A stretch of 39,832 nt of DNA from an uncultured Elusimicrobia bacterium (GCA_903917735.1 CAIXBR010000079.1:1-39832), one strand, 5' to 3'; counted from the stretch's first letter, positions 1 to 7,119 are shown. A program made the numbers and translations. The notes: a model not told the origin generated them from the letters alone.

Positions 1-133
1 GCAGAACAACGGTAAAAGCGGTTTAAGCGCGGGCGCCGGCATAATGGCGCTGGGTGCGCAACTGGACTACGCGGTATCGCCGGAGGCGGGGCTGGGCGGC
101 GTACAGCGCCTGACGCTGAAGAAAAAATTCTAA
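1..133 (+). CDS. C-terminal end of a PorV/UPF0164-like outer-membrane barrel (partial)
   Basis: The reading frame enters from outside the window and stops with TAA at 131-133, leaving 43 residues. The tail has an LDYAVSP segment, a short glycine-rich turn and a strand ending in KKKF. That matches the last two beta strands and terminal aromatic residue of PorV/PorQ (UPF0164) family barrels, whose C-terminal Phe acts as the insertion signal for the BAM machinery. A complete protein of the same type lies at 2490-3743, so the assignment fits the neighbourhood. Only the extreme C-terminus is visible, so another outer-membrane beta-barrel family is possible. Confidence 0.5.
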   Translation, partial: QNNGKSGLSAGAGIMALGAQLDYAVSPEAGLGGVQRLTLKKKF

Positions 134-144
134 AGTTGAAAATA

Positions 145-207
145 GATTCCGCTGAAAAACCCCCTGTTTCCCCACTATCTTAAAAACAGGGAGTTTTCAG
201 CGGAATC
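145..207. repeat. Near-perfect 63-nt palindrome
   Basis: Left arm 145-169 and right arm 184-207 are reverse complements apart from about one base, with a 14-nt spacer. The long stem lies 12 nt after the stop codon of the barrel gene. No U-run follows on the plus strand, so it is not a textbook intrinsic terminator, although it could stop transcription or block 3' exonucleases. It resembles a REP/MITE-like palindromic unit, and one copy of a 16-bp direct repeat follows within 14 bases. Confidence 0.7.
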
Positions 208-220
208 AAAAGTAAAGACT

Positions 221-236
221 TGACCCCTTCGCTGCT
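221..236. repeat. Direct repeat copy 1 flanking the toxin-antitoxin module
   Basis: This 16-bp segment matches 841-856 at 15 of 16 positions in the same orientation. The core TGACCCCTTCGC is identical in both copies. The two copies bracket the toxin-antitoxin pair almost exactly: this one ends two bases before the toxin stop codon. Confidence 0.7.
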
Positions 237-237
237 G

Positions 238-504
238 TTACTCGTAATGGGTCCACATCCGTAATATCTTTACGGTGTGTTCGGTTTTGTAGACCTGGTA
301 GACGAGGCGGTGCTTGATGTTAATGCGCCGGGAGTAAGCGCCGGCGAGATCTCCCACGAGCGTTTCGTAAGGGGGGGGATTCTGGAATGGGTTAGTGTGT
401 AAAACCTCGAACAGAGCGTCTGCGCGGCCACGAAGCCCGGAGGTTTGGATCTTCTTTGCGTCCTTGCAAGCGTCCCGAGTAAAAACAAGTTCCCAAATCA
501 CCAT
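238..504 (-). CDS. YoeB/Txe-family mRNA interferase toxin
   Basis: This is a RelE/ParE-superfamily toxin of the YoeB/Txe type, which cleaves mRNA at the ribosomal A site. About 88 residues from the chosen GTG-preceding ATG at 504 fit the family length of 84-90. Family marks are the N-terminal W-x-L-x-F strand, an I-x-S-G-L-x-G-R segment, the S-R-R-I-x-x-x-H-R-L-V-Y core and the C-terminal ending H-Y-E, where YoeB proteins carry catalytic residues. An in-frame ATG at 522 would add six residues (MLKEAA). I prefer 504 because AAGAAG lies at Shine-Dalgarno distance and the overlap with the antitoxin stop is then 7 nt, typical of translational coupling. The antitoxin gene precedes it on the same strand. 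Confidence 0.85.
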   Translation of the reverse strand: MVIWELVFTRDACKDAKKIQTSGLRGRADALFEVLHTNPFQNPPPYETLVGDLAGAYSRRINIKHRLVYQVYKTEHTVKILRMWTHYE

Positions 505-740
505 GGCAGCTTCTTTGAGCATTTGGCAACGGGGGTCTTCATGTTTTTAATAAGGGACTCGCGCATATCAGGGACGGACAGAAGATAAAGCGTCTCCTGA
601 ATGGCTTCCCAATCTTCGGAAGAAACAAGGACCGCAGAGGCGCGGCGCCCTTTTATCTGCACCGGCCTGTGCGAAATGACAGCCGCATCAACAAGGTTGA
701 AGAGCTGCGCACGGGCCTGGCTGGTAGTTATGGTAGTCAT
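498..740 (-). CDS. YefM/Phd-family antitoxin
   Basis: Eighty residues. The N-terminus (MTTITTSQARAQLFNLVD) is the Phd/YefM DNA-binding fold, followed by the I-K-G-R-R-A-S-A-V-L-V-S-x-x-D-W strand/turn signature and a helical segment (E-A-I-Q-E-T-L-Y-L-L). The C-terminal half is expected to wrap and neutralise the YoeB-like toxin. It is the first gene of the pair, its stop lies inside the toxin start region, and the complex normally represses its own promoter. The last residues (KCSKKLPW) are a little unusual for YefM, but the length is normal. Confidence 0.85.
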   Translation of the reverse strand: MTTITTSQARAQLFNLVDAAVISHRPVQIKGRRASAVLVSSEDWEAIQETLYLLSVPDMRESLIKNMKTPVAKCSKKLPW

Positions 741-775
741 ATCCTTATTGTACCAGATATAGTACCAATCGGCAA
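741..775 (-). promoter_or_regulatory. Antitoxin promoter and likely autoregulatory operator
   Basis: Reading the minus strand towards the antitoxin: a -35-like TTGCCG (775-770), a 17-nt spacer, an extended -10 TGG-TACAAT (755-747), then AAGGAT and the ATG at 740. Transcription would therefore begin at or next to the start codon. The -10 overlaps an imperfect palindrome with two GTAC cores (TGTACC and AGTACC on the plus strand, 750-766). E. coli YefM-YoeB recognises TGTACA cores, so this is a good operator candidate. AAGG is only 2 nt from the ATG, too close for a normal ribosome-binding site. Confidence 0.6.
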
Positions 776-840
776 GGGCCAGAATTGTCTAACGCAAGAT
801 GAGCCTGATGCTGCTTTTACTTAAAAAGCAGACTTATTCC

Positions 841-856
841 TGACCCCTTCGCCGCT
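841..856. repeat. Direct repeat copy 2 flanking the toxin-antitoxin module
   Basis: Second copy of the 16-bp repeat, identical to 221-236 except one base. It lies 12 bases from the stop codon of the WG-repeat gene. A small hairpin (CTGCTTTT arms, 811-831) lies just before it. The gap 741-868 otherwise holds only the antitoxin promoter. Confidence 0.7.
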
Positions 857-868
857 AAAGCGGTGCGT

Positions 869-1828
869 TCACTTTTTGTATTCGAAGCCTTTGGCGTCGA
901 TGTAGAAAGAATGGTCCTTAAGGGTGACTTTCGCCAGGCCGCCTTTAAAACCGCGCACCTGGTCGTATTTGAAGGAGATTACGGCGTTGCCGGTCTTGTC
1001 TATAAAGCCCCAGCCGCCTTTCATTTCCTTAAGAACAGGCGCCAGCCCGCCCTCGAAAGAGGCGCACATGGTGAAAGTGAAGGGGATGATTTCCGTGCCT
1101 TCCTGGTCTATGTAGCCGCAGCGCCCTTCGGCTTTAAGGGACTGGGCGTGGGCCAGGCCCTCGCTGTACGGGCCTATTAAAATATAGGGGCGTTCCTTAA
1201 AAGCCAGCGTCTCCCGGCTGATAAAGCCGTACTTCTCTCCCATCCTGGCCGCGGCGAAACCGCGGCTGAAGGGGAAAGCCTCTTCGTAAACCGGCGGCAG
1301 CGCTTCCCTGCCGGAAAGGTCAATATAGCCGTAGCGCCCGCCCACCCGCACCCGGGCCAGGCCTTGGCTGGGCGGATAGATCTCGTCGTAAATGCCGCCG
1401 CGGAACTCGCGGGAATCCTTAAGCAGCAGGCCCCAGCGCCCGTCCTTCCTGGCCGGCGCGGCGCCCTCCGTAAAGGGCAGCAGCAGTTCGTACTCGAAAG
1501 GCACTACGTTTTTCCCGTTCTTGTCCACGCAGCCCCAAAGCCCGCGGCTTTTAACAGGCGCGCAGCCTTCGCTGAAAGAGCCGGCGGACTGGTAACGGAA
1601 AGGCAGCGCTTTTTTCCCTTTCCTGTCTATGAAGCCGAAATTAGTGCCGGAGCGCACCAGCGCCAGGTCTTCGCTGAAGGGTTCCGCGTAATCATAGCGC
1701 GCGGGGATCATTAACTTGCCCCCGGGTGCGGCGTAGCCCCATTTGTCCCCGGCATTGTAGGGGATAAGTTCCTGGGCCTGCGCGGCCGCGCAGCAGGCTA
1801 GTGTGATAAGTAAAGCGGCTTTCTTCAT
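869..1828 (-). CDS. Exported WG-repeat protein
   Basis: A 319-residue protein with a Sec signal peptide (MKK, hydrophobic core, A-A-Q-A-Q cleavage zone near residue 19). The rest is about eight WG repeats of some 35 residues, each with a [WYF]-G-[YFC]-[IV]-D-x-x-G-x-x-x-[IL]-P-F-x-[YF] pattern followed by F-S-E-G-L-A. The repeats run from about residue 28 to the C-terminus with no other domain. WG repeats are taken to form a beta-propeller-like or solenoid fold; no enzymatic role is known, and a surface or periplasmic binding role is the most that can be inferred. It is transcribed divergently from coaD over a 41-bp gap. Confidence 0.85.
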   Translation of the reverse strand: MKKAALLITLACCAAAQAQELIPYNAGDKWGYAAPGGKLMIPARYDYAEPFSEDLALVRSGTNFGFIDRKGKKALPFRYQSAGSFSEGCAPVKSRGLWGCVDKNGKNVVPFEYELLLPFTEGAAPARKDGRWGLLLKDSREFRGGIYDEIYPPSQGLARVRVGGRYGYIDLSGREALPPVYEEAFPFSRGFAAARMGEKYGFISRETLAFKERPYILIGPYSEGLAHAQSLKAEGRCGYIDQEGTEIIPFTFTMCASFEGGLAPVLKEMKGGWGFIDKTGNAVISFKYDQVRGFKGGLAKVTLKDHSFYIDAKGFEYKK

Positions 1829-1869
1829 GATGAAATGATACTAATTTTTATTTGTATAATCCCTGTAAT
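1829..1869. promoter_or_regulatory. 41-bp divergent promoter region of the WG-repeat gene and coaD
   Basis: The gap is too short for two conventional leaders. On the plus strand TATAAT (1855-1860) sits 9 nt before the coaD ATG. On the minus strand TATCAT (1840-1835) sits 6 nt before the WG-gene ATG. Neither gene has a recognisable Shine-Dalgarno, and neither promoter has a good -35. Both transcripts are predicted to start within a few bases of their start codons. Confidence 0.5.
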
Positions 1870-2358
1870 ATGAAAAAAAGAATAGCGGTTTATCCCGGCA
1901 GCTTCGACCCGGTGACCTTCGGCCACCTGGACATAATAGACAGGGCTTCCAAAATTTTCGACCAGGTGGTGGTAAGCGTTTTCGTGCACAGCGGCAAAAA
2001 GCACATGTTCAGCGTGGAAGAGCGGGTGGCCATGCTGAAGGCGTCGCTGAAAGGCAAAAAGAACGTCTCCGTGGACTGCTTCGAGGGCCTGCTGGTGGAC
2101 TATGTAAGGATGAAGAAGACCGATGTGGTCATACGGGGCCTGCGCGCTATCTCGGACCTGGAGTACGAGTTCCAAATAGCCGCTATAAACCGCACCCTGT
2201 ATTCCCATATAGAAACGGTTTTCTTCATGCCGCGCCAGCGCTATACCTATCTTTCGTCCAGCGTAGTGCGGGATGTCGCTCACTTTAAGGGCGATGTGTC
2301 CAAGCTGGTGCCGCCTTGTGTGGTTAAAGCCATAGCCAAACGCAACAAGGCCGCCTGA
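1870..2358 (+). CDS. coaD: Phosphopantetheine adenylyltransferase
   Basis: CoaD transfers AMP from ATP to 4'-phosphopantetheine to give dephospho-CoA, the penultimate step of CoA synthesis, in the cytosol. The product has 162 residues, the usual length. The N-terminus carries the nucleotidyltransferase signature G-S-F-D-P-V-T-F-G-H (residues 10-19), with the T/HxGH motif at 16-19. Further on come V-I-R-G-L-R and the C-terminal Y-L-S-S-S-V-V-R motif that is diagnostic of CoaD. I chose ATG 1870 over an upstream in-frame ATG at 1852, because the latter lies over the promoter and would add non-family residues. Confidence 0.97.
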   Translation: MKKRIAVYPGSFDPVTFGHLDIIDRASKIFDQVVVSVFVHSGKKHMFSVEERVAMLKASLKGKKNVSVDCFEGLLVDYVRMKKTDVVIRGLRAISDLEYEFQIAAINRTLYSHIETVFFMPRQRYTYLSSSVVRDVAHFKGDVSKLVPPCVVKAIAKRNKAA

Positions 2359-2401
2359 GGGTTCTGTATACAAATTATCATAGGCAAAAAGTGGAATAAT
2401 T

Positions 2402-2410
2402 TGGTATATT
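2402..2410 (+). promoter_or_regulatory. Extended -10 promoter of the PorV-like gene
   Basis: TGG-TATATT is an extended -10 with no clear -35. It would give a leader of about 70 nt. That leader holds a small hairpin with AGGGGC/GCCCCT arms (2433-2438 and 2451-2456) and a good ribosome-binding site AAGGGGA before ATG 2490. Confidence 0.4.
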
Positions 2411-2489
2411 ATCCGGACTCGCAGTAGTGGTTAGGGGCGGTATGAGGCTTGCCCCTGAGTGCGGAATATTAACATTAAGGGGAAAATAA

Positions 2490-3743
2490 ATGAAAAAAAC
2501 AATGCTTGCAGCTGGTTTGCTGTGCGGCGTTTTTATGACGGCGAATAACGCTTTCGCCTGGGACTATGCATGGCCTTTTACATCTACATCGAGGTCCCTG
2601 GCAGTATCCCATGTAAGCGTTGATGCTTATCTGCCGTGGAATTCCGGCGGTTCGGCCAAAGCGATGGGTATGGGCGGCGCTTTTACGGCCGTCGCTGATG
2701 ACTTGGGCGGTGCTGTGGAGTACAATCCCGCCGGCCTTAGCTATCTGGAGCATGTTAATGTCGGAGCGCTGGCAATCGCCAACCGCGCCACTTCGCTCAG
2801 CGCAACGGGCGCTAAAACCAGCAAGTGGACCTTTACCCCCACGTATGCCGGCGGAGCCCTTAAGATCGGTCCGCTTGCCGTTGCTGTAAGCCGCAAGCAG
2901 CCGCAGGAGAACCCCGGAGCCTACCTTAAACTTTCACGGGCAGGATGGTGGGGCATAGTAGCTCCGGACGGCTTCCCGATGAATTACGATACGGTAAGCG
3001 ACAAAATGGACACGTCCGGACTTAAGACTTATGTTCTTACCGCGGCTATAAAGCTGGGCAGATTATCTCTGGGCGCCAATTATAACAGCATAAAGGGCGA
3101 CATCACCCGCGTGCAGAGCGGCGGGATCAGCGCTCAGCAGGCAACCTGGTATACTACCGGTCAAAGCAACCGCTTTTATACCTCTGAAAAAGTACAGTTC
3201 AACGGCTACACCATGGATGCCGGTGCGCTGTTGGATATGGGAATACTTCGCCTTGGAGCCTCCGCCAAAAACTTCAAGGGCAGCGTTGATGTAACGCGCA
3301 ATTCCTACTGGTCGGATAACTTTGTCTGGGGGAGCGGTTCCGGGCCGCAGAACAATTGGACCTGGACCTCACCTACCACCAAAGAAAACATGACCGAGTT
3401 CGCGCCGACCTATTCAGCCGGCGCCGCGCTGCTGCTTGGAAAACTTGTGACGGTCGACATGGATTATGTCACCGCTACCCTGCAGGATTCCACTAAAGCC
3501 ATGGGGCGTCTTGGCGCCCAGGTCGCTGTTATCCCCGGGTTCCTCTTCGCCCGCGGCGGCGTGAAATCCGACTTCAAGAACCTCGTTCAGGGGCAGAACA
3601 ACAAGACCAACGAATACTTCCTTGGAGCTGGTCTTAAGCTCGCTGTCTTGACCGTGGACGCTTCCGCTTCGCTGGTACAGGCGAAAGCTGGAAACGCAGG
3701 CGGAGACATGACTGGCTCCGTAAGCGCCATGCTGAAGTTCTAA
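2490..3743 (+). CDS. PorV/UPF0164-like outer-membrane beta-barrel protein
   Basis: A 417-residue protein with a signal peptide (MKKTMLAAGLLCGVF, cleavage near A-F-A at residue 23). After cleavage comes the family hallmark: S-A-K-A-M-G-M-G-G-A-F-T-A-V-A-D-D followed by A-V-E-Y-N-P-A-G-L (about 54-85), the FadL/PorV N-terminal glycine-rich hatch. The remainder alternates short amphipathic strands and ends in a terminal Phe (A-M-L-K-F). PorV acts as an outer-membrane shuttle in type IX secretion of Bacteroidota, but related proteins occur widely without T9SS, and no T9SS gene is present here. The exact role (porin, lipid uptake or secretion partner) cannot be told from sequence. The ribosome-binding site is strong and a terminator follows. 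Confidence 0.8.
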   Translation: MKKTMLAAGLLCGVFMTANNAFAWDYAWPFTSTSRSLAVSHVSVDAYLPWNSGGSAKAMGMGGAFTAVADDLGGAVEYNPAGLSYLEHVNVGALAIANRATSLSATGAKTSKWTFTPTYAGGALKIGPLAVAVSRKQPQENPGAYLKLSRAGWWGIVAPDGFPMNYDTVSDKMDTSGLKTYVLTAAIKLGRLSLGANYNSIKGDITRVQSGGISAQQATWYTTGQSNRFYTSEKVQFNGYTMDAGALLDMGILRLGASAKNFKGSVDVTRNSYWSDNFVWGSGSGPQNNWTWTSPTTKENMTEFAPTYSAGAALLLGKLVTVDMDYVTATLQDSTKAMGRLGAQVAVIPGFLFARGGVKSDFKNLVQGQNNKTNEYFLGAGLKLAVLTVDASASLVQAKAGNAGGDMTGSVSAMLKF

Positions 3744-3770
3744 ACCGGCTTCCAAAGCGGTTTAAAAGAG

Positions 3771-3804
3771 ATCCCCTTCTAGCGATAGAGGGGGATTTTC
3801 TTTT
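3771..3804 (+). terminator. Intrinsic, probably bidirectional terminator
   Basis: An 11-bp stem (ATCCCCTTCTA with TAGAGGGGGAT, one G-T pair) closes a GCGA loop and is followed by TTTTCTTTT. It ends the PorV-like transcript. On the minus strand the stem is followed by CTCTTTT, so it can also stop the convergent transcript that ends at 3812. Confidence 0.85.
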
Positions 3805-3811
3805 GTGGAAG

Positions 3812-4546
3812 TTACTCGAACTCGGTGAGGTTCTTGCGGTATTTCAGGGGCACGTTCTGGCGTTGCAGTTTGGGATTGGTGCGCTCTTTGATGGCGGCGG
3901 TTTTGAAGAAGTGCTTCCACAGGGCCTGCACTTCGTCCTCTTTCCCGTCCAGCTCCAGCGCGCGCGCCGCGGTGAGCGGAGCGTAAATAAGCCTTCGGTT
4001 GAAATAAAGGGCCGCTTTCCCGCGCCTGCCGTCGTGTATTACCCAGTTGAACTCGCCTAGCCGCGCCCGGAAATGCGGCGCTACCAGCGGCAGTATGTTG
4101 TGGTCCGGCTCTATCTTTGAATAAAGCGTTTTGTCCGCCAGTTCCTTAAAGCGGACGAAGCCCTTGAACATATGCGCCTCGCCGCCCACGCTGGCCGCAA
4201 GGCCGTGCACCTTCTTCACCCGGTCGTCAGCCAGCATGCTGTCGGCTATGGGGCCTTTCTCGGCCAGGAGTTTCACATATTCAAATATGGCGGTTTCCGC
4301 GCCCGGCGCTTCGGAAAGGAAAGCGAAGCGCACATGCTGCCAGGATTCGGCAGAGCCGCGCCGCTCTATAAGGTCCCGCGCAGCCGCGGCTTTTTCCGGG
4401 TCCGTCCCGGCGTTCACGAATTCGGAGAACAGCCCCGCCTCCGCCTTGTCCTCTTTTGAAATGGCGCAGGCGTACCCGCCCTCCAGCCCCAGCGAGAGCG
4501 CGGTCAAAAAGCCTTCAAAGCTGCCGTCGTAAAGAAAAATCCTCAT
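3812..4546 (-). CDS. TIGR03915/DUF4130-type probable DNA metabolism protein
   Basis: A 244-residue protein starting M-R-I-F-L-Y-D-G-S-F-E-G-F-L-T-A, the characteristic opening of the family that always accompanies a TIGR03916 radical SAM protein. Other family marks are M-F-K-G-F-V-R-F (about 128-135), the I-E-P-D-H-N-I-L-P-L-V-A-P-H-F stretch and a W-V-I-H-D-x-x-R segment. Homologues are often fused to a uracil-DNA-glycosylase-like domain; this copy is the stand-alone form. Its ATG overlaps the stop of the upstream radical SAM gene by 4 nt (4543-4546), so the two are translationally coupled. A role in DNA modification or repair is an annotation-level prediction, not a demonstrated reaction. 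Confidence 0.85.
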   Translation of the reverse strand: MRIFLYDGSFEGFLTALSLGLEGGYACAISKEDKAEAGLFSEFVNAGTDPEKAAAARDLIERRGSAESWQHVRFAFLSEAPGAETAIFEYVKLLAEKGPIADSMLADDRVKKVHGLAASVGGEAHMFKGFVRFKELADKTLYSKIEPDHNILPLVAPHFRARLGEFNWVIHDGRRGKAALYFNRRLIYAPLTAARALELDGKEDEVQALWKHFFKTAAIKERTNPKLQRQNVPLKYRKNLTEFE

Positions 4547-5820
4547 AGCTGGCCGGTAACCGTCCCGGTCAGGCCCTCCTTAACCAGTTCACTCTCGCTG
4601 AACAGGTCCAGCTGGCCGTTGGTGTTCTTGTGCTCCAGCAGTTTTATCTTTATGGCCTCTTCGGTTTCTTTCTTTATGCCGCCGTATTGGCCGCCGGCGG
4701 TAACGAAATATACTGCCCGCTTCATCACCACGCCCAGCTTTTTAAGGTCGTCCAGTTTAAGCTGCCAGGCGCGGCGGGCGCGCAGTATCCTTTTGGCCGA
4801 GGTTACGCCTATGCCGGGCACGCGCAGGATCTCCTCGTAGGAGGCTTTGTTCACCTCCAGCGGGAACTTGTCCAGGTTGTTCAGCGCCCACACGGTTTTG
4901 GGGTCGAAGGTCAGGTCCAGGGTAGGGTGAGCCTCGTCCAGGAGTTCGTCCGCGGTGAAGCCGTAGAAGCGCAGCAGCCAGTCCGCCTGGTAAAGGCGGT
5001 GCTCGCGCAGCAGCGGCGGCTCCCGCAGCGCAGGCAGGCGGCTGTCCTTCATCACGGGCACGAAGGCGGAGTAGTAGACGCGTTTCAGGCGCATCTTGTG
5101 GTACAGGGCCTCGCTCAGCTTCATTATTTCCCGGTCGGTTTCCGGGGTGGCGCCTATTATAAGCTGGGTGCTCTGGCCGGCCGGGGCGAAAGCGGGGGCG
5201 CTTTTGATGGAGCGGCGCTCGTCCTTTGAGGCGGAGATCCTTTGCGCCAGGCGGCTCATGGGGCGCAGTACGGTCTCTTTGGTCTTGCCGGGGGCCAGCA
5301 ACTGCAGGCTTTTGTCGGTGGGCAGCTCAATGTTGACGCTCACGCGGTCCGCCCATAGGCCGGCCTGGTCTATAAGGCTCTGGTCCGCGCCGGGGATCAC
5401 CTTCATATGTACGTAGCCGTTGAAGCGGAAGGTTTCGCGCAGTTTGCGCACGGCCTGCAGCATCAGCTCCATGGTGTGGTCGGGGGACACTATTATGCCC
5501 GAGCTCAGGAACAGCCCCTCTATATAATTCCTTTTATAGAACTCGAAGGTGAGGCCGGCTATTTCGTCCGGGGTCAGTATGGCCTTGGCGGAGTCGTTAG
5601 ACCTGCGGTTAATACAGTAGGCGCAGTCGTACACGCACTCGTTCGTCATCAGGATCTTCAGGAGCGAAATGCAGCGGCCGTCGGACGTCCAGCTGTGGCA
5701 GACGCCGCCCAGGTGGGCCGCGCCGGTGCCTTTACCACCGCGGTCGGAACCGCTGGAGGCGCAGGAGGCGTCGTACTTGGCCGACTCGGCCAGTATCTCC
5801 AGTTTCTTGTCCAGGTCCAT
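4543..5820 (-). CDS. TIGR03916-type radical SAM protein, putative DNA modification/repair
   Basis: A 425-residue protein with the radical SAM cluster motif C-V-Y-D-C-A-Y-C (C62, C66, C69), which binds the 4Fe-4S cluster that cleaves SAM. Conserved extra cysteines lie upstream (C20, C41, C50). The N-terminus D-K-L-E-I-L-A-E-S-A-K-Y-D-x-S-C is typical of the family. Near 335-360 is a helix-hairpin-helix (I-L-R-V-P-G-I-G-V-T-S-A-K-R-I), the usual non-specific DNA-binding element, which supports a nucleic-acid substrate. It is the first gene of a two-gene operon with the 3812-4546 partner. The chemistry and physiological substrate are unknown. Confidence 0.9.
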   Translation of the reverse strand: MDLDKKLEILAESAKYDASCASSGSDRGGKGTGAAHLGGVCHSWTSDGRCISLLKILMTNECVYDCAYCINRRSNDSAKAILTPDEIAGLTFEFYKRNYIEGLFLSSGIIVSPDHTMELMLQAVRKLRETFRFNGYVHMKVIPGADQSLIDQAGLWADRVSVNIELPTDKSLQLLAPGKTKETVLRPMSRLAQRISASKDERRSIKSAPAFAPAGQSTQLIIGATPETDREIMKLSEALYHKMRLKRVYYSAFVPVMKDSRLPALREPPLLREHRLYQADWLLRFYGFTADELLDEAHPTLDLTFDPKTVWALNNLDKFPLEVNKASYEEILRVPGIGVTSAKRILRARRAWQLKLDDLKKLGVVMKRAVYFVTAGGQYGGIKKETEEAIKIKLLEHKNTNGQLDLFSESELVKEGLTGTVTGQL

Positions 5821-5835
5821 ATAAAAAGTATAGCA
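5821..5835 (-). promoter_or_regulatory. Extended -10 directly in front of the radical SAM gene
   Basis: On the minus strand TGC-TATACT (5835-5827) is followed by six bases (TTTTAT) and the ATG at 5820. There is no ribosome-binding site and no clear -35. The geometry predicts a leaderless mRNA and repeats that seen at 741, 15372 and 30123. Confidence 0.5.
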
Positions 5836-6127
5836 GGCTACCCCGACAACGTAGTGTCGAGTTGAATTTAGCGATATTTATCTTTACCGAGCAGGAACGG
5901 GAAAGCCTGGTTGCTATTTTTATATTATAACTTGAATCCTGCACGGGAAACATCATCGAACACATCATCGAAAATGCAGGATTCCCCGCGCAAGCGGGTT
6001 GAGGACTCAGCGCTATGCGCGCCAAGTCCGAAAAAGTGTATCCCGGAGCGTAGCTCCCCTGAGCGCTGCGAAGGGAAAAATTCAACTGAATTTTTCGGGG
6101 TCGCTGAGCGGCACAGGATCTGCAACC
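5836..6127. other. Intergenic region rich in small hairpins and a 12-bp tandem repeat
   Basis: No convincing gene lies here. A 10-bp inverted repeat GAATCCTGCA/TGCAGGATTC (5934-5943, 5975-5984) encloses a two-copy 12-bp tandem repeat built on CATCATCGAA (5951-5974). Further on come CCCGC-GCAA-GCGGG (about 5985-5998), GGACT/AGTCC arms around a GCGC palindrome (6003-6028), GGAGC-GTA-GCTCC (6044-6056) and a 22-nt near-palindrome (6075-6096). AGGA at about 6115 is a weak ribosome-binding site for the transporter that follows. Frames open through this region in the plus direction look like chance extensions. Confidence 0.6.
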
Positions 6128-7003
6128 ATGGAAAAAGTTTATATTTACGCGCTGTTGGCCAACCTGAGTTTTGCGGTTGGCGTGCAGTTCTTCACGCATT
6201 ACGCGCGCAGGATCTCCAGTCTTTGGGTGAACTGCTTCAAGGCCGTGGTGGCTGCGGCGCTGTTCGCCCTGACCGTGGCTTTTCAGGGCGGTTTTCACGG
6301 GATAAGCGCCTGGTGCCTGTCGCTGTTCTTCCTTTCCGGGGCCATCGGCCTGGGCCTGGCCGACATTTTTCTGATAAAATCATTCTCGCTGATGGGGCCG
6401 GGCCGCACCATGCTGCTTTACGGTTTCCAGCCGTTCATTATTGGCGTCATCAGCTATTTCGCCTTCGGCCAGGCAGTGGACGCCCGGAAGTTTCTGGCTA
6501 TCCTGTTCTTCATTGTCTGCCTGTTCATCTTTTCGCTCGAATCCTTCAGGAAGCACGGCCACTGGAACGTGAAGGCGGGCCTGTTCGCGCTTTGCGCCAT
6601 TACGCTGGACGCGCTGGGCGTACTGCTGACCCGCTACGCTTTCAACCTGGCGCCCGGCATAGGCACCACGGAGGGGAACTTTTACCGCGCCCTCGGCGCG
6701 CTGGTGCTGCTTGCCGTGCTTTCGCGGTTGCGGCCCTTCCAGTTCTTCAAAAAACTGAAGACCCTGCGGCCCATGAGCATTTTCTGGATAGGCCTGGGCT
6801 CGTTCGCGGGCACTTACCTGTCGCTGGTGTTCTACCTGAGCGCCATCCGCTACTCCGGGGCCCTCGCCGCGGTTTCCGGCATTGCCATCACCGGCACCAT
6901 CTTCGCCTCCGCCTTCGAATGCGCGATAGAGCGGAAACTGCCCTCGGCTTACCTTATGGTCTCGTTCGCCTTCTTCCTGGGCGGCATGAGTTTCCTGTTC
7001 TGA
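6128..7003 (+). CDS. DMT-superfamily (EamA-like) inner-membrane transporter
   Basis: A 291-residue, very hydrophobic protein with about ten predicted membrane helices in two homologous halves, as in EamA/DMT permeases. The first helix follows M-E-K-V-Y-I-Y-A-L-L directly. The first half contains the G-L-G-L-A-D-I-F-L-I-K-S-F pattern near its helix 3/4 turn. The second half has the matching F-Y-L-S-A-I-R-Y-S-G-A-L-A-A-V-S and a terminal G-G-M-S-F-L-F. Substrate cannot be predicted; DMT members export amino acids, drugs or nucleotide sugars. I chose ATG 6128 because it begins at the first membrane helix; an upstream extension to 5999 has no membrane-protein character. Confidence 0.85.
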   Translation: MEKVYIYALLANLSFAVGVQFFTHYARRISSLWVNCFKAVVAAALFALTVAFQGGFHGISAWCLSLFFLSGAIGLGLADIFLIKSFSLMGPGRTMLLYGFQPFIIGVISYFAFGQAVDARKFLAILFFIVCLFIFSLESFRKHGHWNVKAGLFALCAITLDALGVLLTRYAFNLAPGIGTTEGNFYRALGALVLLAVLSRLRPFQFFKKLKTLRPMSIFWIGLGSFAGTYLSLVFYLSAIRYSGALAAVSGIAITGTIFASAFECAIERKLPSAYLMVSFAFFLGGMSFLF

Positions 7004-7006
7004 ACT

Positions 7007-7099
7007 TATAGCGGCAAGGGAAGTTTCCGGCAAATTTTGGGTAAAATAAAAAAGACGGTTCTCCGGGAAAACCAGCCGGTAATCGCTCTTTTATTTCCT
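7007..7099. repeat. 93-nt direct repeat, copy 1
   Basis: This segment aligns without gaps to 9718-9810, about 71 of 93 positions matching by my count. Both begin TATAGCGG and end TTTCCT, with the best conserved core TTCTCCGG then AAAACCAGCCG. In this copy the core can fold (GGTTCTC with GAAAACC arms) and is followed by CTCTTTTATTT, so it may act as the terminator of the transporter gene, whose stop is 3 nt upstream. Confidence 0.75.
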
Positions 7100-7119
7100 A
7101 CATAAATTTAAAATACAGC

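Noticed and set aside
145..207. Palindrome as an intrinsic terminator
   Set aside because: The stem is long enough, but no T-tract follows on the plus strand, so I list it as a repeat instead.
1825..2373. 182-residue minus frame opposite coaD
   Set aside because: coaD on the plus strand carries the full family signature; this is its antisense frame.
5951..5974. Start of a CRISPR array
   Set aside because: Only two 12-bp units in direct tandem, without spacers or cas genes.
5911..7011. 366-residue plus frame overlapping the DMT transporter
   Set aside because: It is the out-of-frame shadow of the transporter, rich in Arg and Pro, with no membrane helices.
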